20,763 bases of DNA. Origin: a virus. The position numbers and the translations under genes were made by a program. Of this stretch, positions 1 to 5,215 are shown one piece after another (within the stretch, counting starts at the first letter, position 1; each line of letters starts with the position of its first letter). Location of the stretch: the IMG/VR virus record IMGVR_UViG_3300032242_001296, positions 1 through 20,763 of that record; one strand, given 5' to 3'. The notes beneath the pieces were generated by a model that was not told where the DNA came from, did no database searches, and saw only the letters and a program-made list of their open reading frames with translations.

Positions 1-52
1 AATTGGCCACGGTAATATCGTCTGTAAAATCATCATCAAGTTCTAATATCAT
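1..52 (-). CDS. Hypothetical protein, N-terminal fragment cut by window edge
   Basis: An ATG at 52-50 opens a frame reading MILELDDDFTDDITVAN before leaving the window. It overlaps the stop codon of the DUF3310 gene in an ATGA junction, the coupling used throughout this operon. The visible part is very acidic. Too little is present to name a family. Confidence 0.6.
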   Translation of the reverse strand, partial: MILELDDDFTDDITVAN

Positions 53-270
53 TTTCCACACTCCTTATCGGCTTGACGCTTGGCGATTTCGCGCTGGATA
101 TACCAGATTGCTTTGTTTAAATCCTCAACGGCGTCTTTTTTTAAATCACAACGCCAAATATACTTTAATGCATTACCTAAATTAAATCCCATGTGCTCAG
201 TAATCTGAATGCACTCAATGCCGGAGGGGTGATCTGTGTAGTGCTTAGGATGGTTGACCGGGTCGTGCAT
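49..270 (-). CDS. DUF3310 family protein
   Basis: This 73-aa protein shows the DUF3310 signature: VNHPKHY at residues 5-11, then GIEC (17-20), the GNALKYIWR core (32-40) and a Lys-rich helix. The family is common in tailed phages and includes part of the T7 gp1.7 nucleotide kinase, so a role in nucleotide metabolism is possible but not shown here. The start is supported by an AAGGAG ribosome binding site 8 nt upstream. It overlaps the preceding gene by 26 nt and the following one by 4 nt, so it is co-transcribed with the helicase and nuclease genes upstream. Confidence 0.85.
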   Translation of the reverse strand: MHDPVNHPKHYTDHPSGIECIQITEHMGFNLGNALKYIWRCDLKKDAVEDLNKAIWYIQREIAKRQADKECGK

Positions 271-439
271 GTCGCAGCTCCTTTAGTTCTTTTTCCATAA
301 CTCGAGCCTCTTCTGAAGAGTCACAAACCCAAATACCCAATATATCTTTGTACATGCTGGTATCAATGTCTTCTACCCCAGAAATGGTTTCCATAACGTA
401 ATGGCCTTTGAGGCGATGTTCAACAATAAAAGTGCTCAT
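245..439 (-). CDS. Hypothetical protein, 64 aa
   Basis: Small acidic protein starting at an ATG that overlaps the upstream stop codon (ATGA). Its C-terminus (KELKELRHARPGQPS) runs 26 nt into the DUF3310 gene. No recognisable domain. The tight junctions on both sides make it very likely to be translated. Confidence 0.7.
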   Translation of the reverse strand: MSTFIVEHRLKGHYVMETISGVEDIDTSMYKDILGIWVCDSSEEARVMEKELKELRHARPGQPS

Positions 440-753
440 AGTTGTAACTCCTTTTTAATAAACTCAATACCTTTTATAAAATGGTAACGCCAATACTTCT
501 CTGTGACCCCAACATCTACATAATTTAAACCGTCTAAAAATGCTTCAAGTACAAACTGCTGTTTTTGTGGCATCCTTTCAGCAATCAATCTTTTAATGTC
601 AATAACATCTTCTGTGTCCCAAGGGAGCCAGCCCTCCACAACTTGTGAGGATATTGTTTCCATGTCATCTTGTTCAATGGGGTCAATGTCCTCATCTGAT
701 AATCGGGGCGCGACAGCGCATACTTTGTACTTTGTTTTTGTTTTTAGCTTCAT
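436..753 (-). CDS. Sigma-70 region 4-like HTH protein
   Basis: 105 aa. Residues 53-103 follow the pattern of sigma-70 region 4: an IKRLIAERMPQKQQFVLEAF helix, a turn (DGLNYVDVG), a candidate recognition helix (VTEKYWRYHF) and KGIEFIKKEL at the end, equivalent to the usual AL.KLRK.L. The first helix of the HTH pair looks shortened, so this is a remote match. The N-terminal 45 residues are acidic and unassigned. It begins 3 nt after the helicase stop codon. A GCATTATTATAA box lies at 767-756, directly before its ATG, so it may have its own promoter. It could act as a transcription regulator or a detached sigma region 4. Confidence 0.65.
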   Translation of the reverse strand: MKLKTKTKYKVCAVAPRLSDEDIDPIEQDDMETISSQVVEGWLPWDTEDVIDIKRLIAERMPQKQQFVLEAFLDGLNYVDVGVTEKYWRYHFIKGIEFIKKELQL

Positions 754-755
754 GC

Positions 756-767
756 TTATAATAATGC
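756..767 (-). promoter_or_regulatory. Promoter-like box GCATTATTATAA before region 4-like gene
   Basis: AATTTTGCATTATTATAAGC stands directly before ATG 753, one base different in the core from the other three copies. It also encodes the helicase end (NFALL stop), so part of the match could be coding coincidence. Confidence 0.4.
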
Positions 768-2099
768 AAAATTTAGGGACTCTAGCAAGGCTTCTTGTAA
801 ATTTATTTTGCCTTCCAGTACTTTGACTACTTGTTCGTCAATGCTTTTGGCCACAGTTAGATGGTGTATGATAACCGGCTTCTCTTGCCCTTGGCGGTAA
901 ATCCGTGCGTTGGCCTGGATGTAGTTCTCAGAACTCCACGGGAGGTCAAACCACACCGTTTGGGCAGTGTCACCAACGTTGCACTGAAGATTGATCCCGA
1001 TTCCGCCTGACTGGGGATGGGCAAGGAGCATACGAATCTCGCCGCGACGCCACGCTTGGATGTTGTCATCGTCCAAGACCACAGCCTGCGGGAATTGAAG
1101 TCGTAGTCTTTGGAGTGAATGTTTGAAATGGTAGAAGACCAGTGTGGGAGACGAAGATTCTTCCATGATCGACTCAAGATATTCCAATTTGCTACGGTGT
1201 ATTTCTTTCGTTTCTCCATCCGCTGTGTAAACAGCACCCGAGGTGAACTGCAGGAGCTTGTTCGCCAGTGTTGCTGCTGTTGGAGCTGTGATCTTTTCCC
1301 GCCCGATCTCAGTGACCATATCTTTTCTAAGTTGTTCATATTGGTTCCTTGCTTGTTTGTCTATTTCAATTTTGTGATAAAGCGACGTACAGCTAGGTAG
1401 CTGCAAATAATCTTCAGCTTTAAGCGAAAAGCAAATATCTGAAATTTTGTCGTTAATAATCTGATCCGCATTAGGTTGTAGCTTCCATGAATAAATTACC
1501 CTTGTGTGCCTGTTCATTTGGTCGGGTTGCATGTATTTGTCCCTAAAGCGGGTAAGGCTAGTCTCCAAACGTTGCCCTAAGTCCAATATACCCACCTGTG
1601 ACCAGAGATCGGCCATGCCCTGAGGGGTGGGTGTGCCCGTCAGAATTAAACGCCGTGAGAACCCCTTTAAATGCTTTTTAAGAGCCTTAAAACGTTTAGT
1701 GCTAGGATCCTTAAATCTGGATGACTCATCTATTACTAAGTTAGTGAACACTAACTTAGGCTGAACGTCACAAAGCCAAGCTACATTCTCTAGGTTAATC
1801 AAATACACGTCTGCCTGTGAATTCAGTGCCTCCAACCTCTGGGACGGAGTCCCCATCATCTTCGCGACTTTCAAGTGCGCGAGATGGCTCCACTTTTCTA
1901 TTTCTGTGTGCCACACTGTTTCCGCTACCCGCTTGGGCGCTATGATCAGGGTCTTCCCCGTAAACTGCTCCGCGATGATGGTTAGTGTCGTAATTGTCTT
2001 GCCAAGTCCCGGGGGCAAGAAGAGGCCTAAGTTCAGCATAGATTTCGCTTTGTTGATTAATTCCTGCTGATATGGGTGAAGCTGATTTCTGCTTAGCAT
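756..2099 (-). CDS. SNF2/DEAD-like superfamily 2 helicase
   Basis: About 447 aa with all main SF2 motifs. Numbered from the alternative TTG at 2108, these are: Walker A PPGLGKT (32-38), a DESS form of the DEAD/DEAH box (127-130), LTGTP motif III (156-160), SGGIGINLQ motif V (367-375) and QANARIYRQGQ motif VI (398-408). This is the SNF2-like helicase found in many phages beside a VRR-NUC nuclease, as here, and it probably remodels or unwinds DNA during replication or repair. Two starts are possible: ATG at 2099, chosen here, or TTG at 2108, which sits 3-4 nt after an AAGGG. Its first 314 nt overlap the long HNH frame. Confidence 0.9.
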   Translation of the reverse strand: MLSRNQLHPYQQELINKAKSMLNLGLFLPPGLGKTITTLTIIAEQFTGKTLIIAPKRVAETVWHTEIEKWSHLAHLKVAKMMGTPSQRLEALNSQADVYLINLENVAWLCDVQPKLVFTNLVIDESSRFKDPSTKRFKALKKHLKGFSRRLILTGTPTPQGMADLWSQVGILDLGQRLETSLTRFRDKYMQPDQMNRHTRVIYSWKLQPNADQIINDKISDICFSLKAEDYLQLPSCTSLYHKIEIDKQARNQYEQLRKDMVTEIGREKITAPTAATLANKLLQFTSGAVYTADGETKEIHRSKLEYLESIMEESSSPTLVFYHFKHSLQRLRLQFPQAVVLDDDNIQAWRRGEIRMLLAHPQSGGIGINLQCNVGDTAQTVWFDLPWSSENYIQANARIYRQGQEKPVIIHHLTVAKSIDEQVVKVLEGKINLQEALLESLNFALL

Positions 2100-2634
2100 T
2101 ATCTTCAAGTGCCCTTACTAATATTTTTAATAGCGGAAGTGCTTGTTCATCAGAGCATTCACCTAGCGCACAATTTACAAACCAAATAACAATCCGAATG
2201 TTGTCTGGAGTATAGCCTTTATCGCTGTCTATCCTATCAATAGATGGTCCTAAAGGATTGTGATTCATAGTTGGATGTGGTGAAAAATCAAACGGTATTC
2301 CTGTGACTGAACAAGTGCCGCGTTCTAATGCTGGCATTACATCATTTTTGGTAATAGTAAATACTTTATTGCGGTTCTTTGCTCCATTTTTTGCGTTAGT
2401 TATCATTCTTTTAACTCGGCCAGTGGGCACTAAATTAGAGTCATTAGAACGTTTTTTGTTTATAGACTCTAATTTAAAAAACCGCATTGGTGTATACCAC
2501 ATTTCTGCATACATTCCATCTTTTTTTAGATTACCATATCCCCAAAACATAGTGCGTCCTTTGTTTTTTGGATCTACCAATCTAATATCACCATATTTAA
2601 ATGGTTTGCCAGTTTCAGGATTTAATCGTTTCAC
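1795..2634 (-). CDS. HNH endonuclease with long C-terminal overlap
   Basis: GTG-start frame of 279 aa. The HNH part is at residues 105-150: TCSVTGIPF, then GPSIDRID (129-136) and YTPDNIRIV (141-149), typical of free-standing phage HNH nucleases. The N-terminal 60 residues (MKRLNPETGKPFKYGDIR start; Trp/Tyr-rich) may form a DNA-binding part. The domain ends near residue 178, where the helicase gene begins, but no stop codon occurs. About 100 more residues (Pro/Ser/Asp-rich, low complexity) are read out of frame across the helicase. It sits between VRR-NUC and helicase genes that are usually adjacent, consistent with a homing-type insertion. The true C-terminus is uncertain. Confidence 0.8.
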   Translation of the reverse strand: MKRLNPETGKPFKYGDIRLVDPKNKGRTMFWGYGNLKKDGMYAEMWYTPMRFFKLESINKKRSNDSNLVPTGRVKRMITNAKNGAKNRNKVFTITKNDVMPALERGTCSVTGIPFDFSPHPTMNHNPLGPSIDRIDSDKGYTPDNIRIVIWFVNCALGECSDEQALPLLKILVRALEDNAKQKSASPISAGINQQSEIYAELRPLLAPGTWQDNYDTNHHRGAVYGEDPDHSAQAGSGNSVAHRNRKVEPSRALESREDDGDSVPEVGGTEFTGRRVFD

Positions 2635-2890
2635 GAATAAATTCCTCTATGTCATCGTAGCTACGTAAAATATGAACGGGAAAACCTTGTTCGCCAATTT
2701 GATCAAAAACCAGTTCTTGTCTCGGACTCAGTTTTCCCGTCTCCGTCTTCAGCTCTACGAACAATACTTTTGAGTTCAGGAATACTATTCGATCCGGCAC
2801 TCCCGACACTGTGCTGATCCACTTGAACGTCAGTCCCCCCGACTCCACTACCCTTTTTACTAGGTATTTTTCTACTTGTTTTTCGAGCAT
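2615..2890 (-). CDS. VRR-NUC domain nuclease
   Basis: 91 aa, the usual size for a stand-alone phage VRR-NUC protein. PD-(D/E)XK-type residues are visible: Glu3, Asp33 in GVPDR (30-34), and Glu46/Lys48 in VELK (45-48), followed by LSPRQ (55-59). Such proteins are predicted structure-specific or nicking endonucleases and are commonly encoded next to an SNF2-type helicase. ATG start at 2890. The first 188 nt lie inside the C-terminal part of the HExxH protein frame, and the last 20 nt overlap the HNH gene. Confidence 0.9.
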   Translation of the reverse strand: MLEKQVEKYLVKRVVESGGLTFKWISTVSGVPDRIVFLNSKVLFVELKTETGKLSPRQELVFDQIGEQGFPVHILRSYDDIEEFIRETIKS

Positions 2891-3287
2891 ACTTTTCCTT
2901 TTCGTGCATGCAGATTTTAAATATCTGACCGGCTAAGTGGCCCGAAAGATATGCACGTGTTTCATTTACAAAATTATCTTCCTCACCTATATGTTCAGCC
3001 AGGTGATCTACTGCATGATTAACTTCATGAGCGATAGTATCAACCAGCTCACTAAGGTTATCGTTAACGAGAGACATATCAAATACAAGAATGATGATTG
3101 CGTCTTTTCCATCGCCGATAAGATGCGTTTCAGCGATTCCACAATCCAGCGCATTGGCTTTAAGCGTAACATCGTGGTCCTTTAAAATTTGTTGAAATAC
3201 TTTGTCATCAAAACACAACTTCACAATATCAGGAAAGAACCCAACGTTGAGCTTGTAGTAGTTGTAGTTCTTTTTTTTCTTGACCAT
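2703..3287 (-). CDS. Putative zinc metallopeptidase-like protein (HEVNH)
   Basis: 194-aa frame. Residues 78-112 hold LSELVDTIAHEVNHAVDHLAEH, with an HExxH zinc motif (HEVNH, 87-91), and NETRAY, whose Glu109 could be the third ligand, as in gluzincin-like proteins. The N-terminus is Lys-rich and cytosolic in character. The folded part seems to end near residue 130; the last 62 residues (Gly/Ser/Asp-rich) overlap VRR-NUC out of frame and look like low-complexity read-through. The start overlaps the upstream stop codon (TAATG). Substrate unknown; a structural rather than catalytic zinc is possible. Confidence 0.75.
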   Translation of the reverse strand: MVKKKKNYNYYKLNVGFFPDIVKLCFDDKVFQQILKDHDVTLKANALDCGIAETHLIGDGKDAIIILVFDMSLVNDNLSELVDTIAHEVNHAVDHLAEHIGEEDNFVNETRAYLSGHLAGQIFKICMHEKEKYARKTSRKIPSKKGSGVGGTDVQVDQHSVGSAGSNSIPELKSIVRRAEDGDGKTESETRTGF

Positions 3288-3514
3288 TAGTGTCTCGTAT
3301 CTTTTGGCTTATTGAGTTTTTCTACAATCTCTTGCTGCTCTTCTTCAGATAGCTCTTCAAGGGCCATAGCGTCTGCCAGTATTTCGCCAGTCTCTACCAT
3401 CTGTACAATGCCGCGCATTAGGGCGTTAAGTTCTTCTTGGGTAAATGAACCATCAGCTAACAATTCATCAGCCCAGCCCTCTTCAAACTCTACTGTTTTC
3501 TTTTTCTTAATCAT
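3287..3514 (-). CDS. Hypothetical acidic protein, 75 aa
   Basis: Begins MIKKKKTVEF and is then strongly acidic (EEGWADELLADG; ALEELSEEEQQEIVEKLNK), mostly predicted helical. No known domain. It overlaps the PIG-L gene by 4 nt and the HExxH gene by 1 nt. The charge pattern resembles DNA-mimic or small partner proteins, but that is only a guess. Confidence 0.7.
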   Translation of the reverse strand: MIKKKKTVEFEEGWADELLADGSFTQEELNALMRGIVQMVETGEILADAMALEELSEEEQQEIVEKLNKPKDTRH

Positions 3515-4017
3515 TTCTTTTCTTCCTTATAGTAAGACACGCCAGAGTTTGCATGAATAAGAATGGACTCATAGTGTCGTGGTAATTCTTTTAACATAAT
3601 GTTTGTTGGGTACTGCTTGTCTTGTATGTCTAATGAAAAGTAAACCTTTGATACATTAAAATCTTTGACTGCATTGTGCACAACTTGGTGGTGCGGGTGC
3701 CCATACTCACCTTCTTCATTGTGCGTCAGTATAAAGTCGTACTTGATTGCCTCATTGCGAATGGCACGTATGGCTTCATCTGCGCACCATGTCTTTAAAC
3801 TCAATGATCCTAAGTCACGGCCATGATCTTTAAATCCTAAAAACTTTGTCTTGATGCCACGCCTGCACCAATATCTTGCCATCTCACGGGCGCGTTTGTT
3901 CCACCAGTGATGTGTCAAATAAACAATGCTCCACTCATATTCAGGATGCGCGTCCATATACGCACTGGCAAAGATCACGCAATCATCCGGGTGGGCAACG
4001 GCAACAAGGGCTTTCAC
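3511..4017 (-). CDS. PIG-L/LmbE family deacetylase
   Basis: 168 aa, starting with GTG at 4017, which shares its G with the upstream TAG stop. The two hallmark motifs are present: AHPDD (residues 8-12) and THNEEGEYGHPHHQVVH (98-114). These provide the Asp/His ligands and catalytic residues of Zn-dependent de-N-acetylases acting on GlcNAc-type substrates. The protein is shorter than many bacterial members (about 220-250 aa) but ends after a complete-looking core. In a phage it could act on a sugar or nucleotide-sugar; the substrate is not evident. No signal peptide, so it is cytoplasmic. Confidence 0.88.
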   Translation of the reverse strand: MKALVAVAHPDDCVIFASAYMDAHPEYEWSIVYLTHHWWNKRAREMARYWCRRGIKTKFLGFKDHGRDLGSLSLKTWCADEAIRAIRNEAIKYDFILTHNEEGEYGHPHHQVVHNAVKDFNVSKVYFSLDIQDKQYPTNIMLKELPRHYESILIHANSGVSYYKEEKK

Positions 4018-4136
4018 TATGCGTTCCTATGGTATGCGTCATGGGGGTTGTTAAGCATTGCTTTAATAAGTTCTTCTATATTAAAGAAATATTGAATAAC
4101 TTTTAAACCATCTGCTTGGTAAATGGTAAAGCTCAT
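4017..4136 (-). CDS. Hypothetical protein, 39 aa
   Basis: A frame from ATG 4136 to TAG 4019-4017 reads MSFTIYQADGLKVIQYFF and ends YHRNA. The start lies in an ATGA overlap with the 21-aa frame upstream, and the stop shares one base with the GTG of the PIG-L gene. It fills what would otherwise be a gap. Function unknown. Confidence 0.6.
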   Translation of the reverse strand: MSFTIYQADGLKVIQYFFNIEELIKAMLNNPHDAYHRNA

Positions 4137-4198
4137 TTCTTTAATGCTTTCAAAATTTCTTTTAGTAGTCTAAGAACTTCATCCTCGTATGCTGTCAT
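4133..4198 (-). CDS. Possible micro-ORF, 21 aa
   Basis: Reads MTAYEDEVLRLLKEILKALK plus one Lys, an amphipathic helix, and ends in an ATGA overlap with the 39-aa gene. Very short, and no good ribosome binding site. It may instead be a translational coupler or chance. Confidence 0.4.
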   Translation of the reverse strand: MTAYEDEVLRLLKEILKALKK

Positions 4199-4223
4199 TT
4201 TTGTTCTACCTTTCTGTAATAGT

Positions 4224-4388
4224 TTAATCACCTAACAACATCTTAATGTCAATGCCGCGTTCCTCAAGCGCCTTGCGGATTTTTTCAATGCCAGATCGTT
4301 CTGCATCCAAAACTGCTTTGCGGTCAATGTTCAACGCCGCGGCCACTTCGTCCTGGCTCATGTATAAATATTCTTTAGTTAGTTGCAT
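4224..4388 (-). CDS. Stand-alone sigma-70 region 4-like HTH protein, 54 aa
   Basis: MQLTKEYLYM is followed by a clear helix-turn-helix: SQDEVAAAL (11-19), the turn NID, RKAVLDAERSGIEKIRKALE (23-42). This matches the end of sigma-70 region 4 (EIA..LG.S..RV...E..A..KLR..L). It ends GIDIKMLLGD. No other sigma regions are present. It overlaps the next upstream gene by 14 nt. As this phage's sigma factor lacks region 4, this could supply the -35 or activator contact in trans. A small Aca-type repressor is the main alternative. Confidence 0.75.
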   Translation of the reverse strand: MQLTKEYLYMSQDEVAAALNIDRKAVLDAERSGIEKIRKALEERGIDIKMLLGD

Positions 4389-4533
4389 TTTTTATTGATT
4401 CCTCAATTTGTTTAACTACCTTATCAGCCAATGGGTTTGGTTTAAAGATTGCGTCCCAGTTAGCCTCAAACTGTTCTTTGGGTATAGTGAGTGGGCGTTG
4501 CTGGTCGCCCTTACCGCCGTCTCTCGTTTTCAT
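4375..4533 (-). CDS. Conserved-type phage hypothetical, 52 aa
   Basis: Starts MKTRDGGKGDQQRPLTIP and contains FEANWDAIFKPNP. I recognise this Gly/Arg-rich start and Trp-Asp-Phe core as common in small proteins of aquatic phages, but no function is known to me. ATG at 4533 overlaps the stop of the membrane protein gene (ATGA). The C-terminus overlaps the HTH gene by 14 nt. Confidence 0.75.
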   Translation of the reverse strand: MKTRDGGKGDQQRPLTIPKEQFEANWDAIFKPNPLADKVVKQIEESIKNATN

Positions 4534-4694
4534 CCGCAAGTCCTTATCCAAATGCCCCCAGACTTTTGCATCACGCAGCCGTCAACCATTTGATTCTGCT
4601 CATATGGTTCTTTGGGGCATTCTTTTGTAATGGGGAAGTTCATTGACAGAGCAAAGGCTACAAACAATACAAATATCGCAATGTTCTTAATCAT
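4530..4694 (-). CDS. Small membrane or exported protein, 54 aa
   Basis: Residues 4-18 (NIAIFVLFVAFALSM) form one hydrophobic segment after a single Lys, like an uncleaved signal anchor or signal peptide. The remainder carries Cys26, Cys40 and Cys53, so the C-terminal part may be outside the cytoplasmic membrane and disulfide-bonded. Flanked by ATGA overlaps on both sides. It could be a superinfection exclusion or envelope protein, but nothing proves it. Confidence 0.75.
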   Translation of the reverse strand: MIKNIAIFVLFVAFALSMNFPITKECPKEPYEQNQMVDGCVMQKSGGIWIRTCG

Positions 4695-4903
4695 TTTGTT
4701 TTCTTCCTTCCATCAATCTCAAGCAAATAATCTTCTAATCGCTTGATACGTTTATTTTCAAAGTCTACCTGCGCTGTGTAGTACTCGGTGTGCGTTTTTG
4801 CTGCTAAGAATGCTTTACGTGACTCTTCTAATTCTTTACGTGCCATGTCAGTAGAATCAGGTGCACCCAAGTATTTGTTGTATATGTTCTTAATGAATTT
4901 CAT
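4691..4903 (-). CDS. Coiled-coil hypothetical protein, 70 aa
   Basis: After MKFIKNIYNKYLGAP, residues 17-63 are a charged heptad-like helix (ARKELEESRKAFLAAKTHTE, then ENKRIKRLEDYL). This layout is common for small phage proteins of unknown role. ATG shares one base with the upstream TAA, and the end overlaps the next ATG. Confidence 0.8.
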   Translation of the reverse strand: MKFIKNIYNKYLGAPDSTDMARKELEESRKAFLAAKTHTEYYTAQVDFENKRIKRLEDYLLEIDGRKKTK

Positions 4904-5073
4904 TAGTGATCCATTCCATGATATTTTTCAAGCAGTTTATCGGCTAATTCAAGGGCGCGATCAGTTGCTATATCGTCCCATGTCTTATCTTTAATCTCAA
5001 ACTTCCAATCACCCGCGCACATTCCTTGCAAGATCTGTGTGGCCACGCGTAAACGTATTGGGTTATTCATCAT
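4903..5073 (-). CDS. Hypothetical protein, 56 aa
   Basis: Reads MMNNPIRLRVATQILQGMCA and ends LLEKYHGMDH, probably helical. Two adjacent ATG codons (5073 and 5070) are possible starts. It overlaps the 50-aa gene upstream by 11 nt and the coiled-coil gene by 1 nt. The pattern (ATQILQGM, then DW and a helix with LADKLL) looks like small phage proteins of unknown function. Confidence 0.75.
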   Translation of the reverse strand: MMNNPIRLRVATQILQGMCAGDWKFEIKDKTWDDIATDRALELADKLLEKYHGMDH

Positions 5074-5215
5074 TTTTTGGTTCCTTGTAATTCATTGCAA
5101 AGTCGGCGTATTGCCACATCTGTTCTGCTGTTGACGTCGGTGATTCGCCGCGAGCAACAAGCCCCATTAAAGCGAATGCTGCAAACATCATGCGCTCGTC
5201 TTCTCTTTCCATCAT
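5063..5215 (-). CDS. Hypothetical protein, 50 aa
   Basis: Starts MMEREDERMMFAAFALMGLV and is acidic afterwards, ending YKEPKNDE. Its ATG directly abuts the primase stop codon, so its translation is probably coupled to the primase. The central Phe/Ala/Leu stretch is short for a membrane segment. Function unknown. Confidence 0.7.
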   Translation of the reverse strand: MMEREDERMMFAAFALMGLVARGESPTSTAEQMWQYADFAMNYKEPKNDE

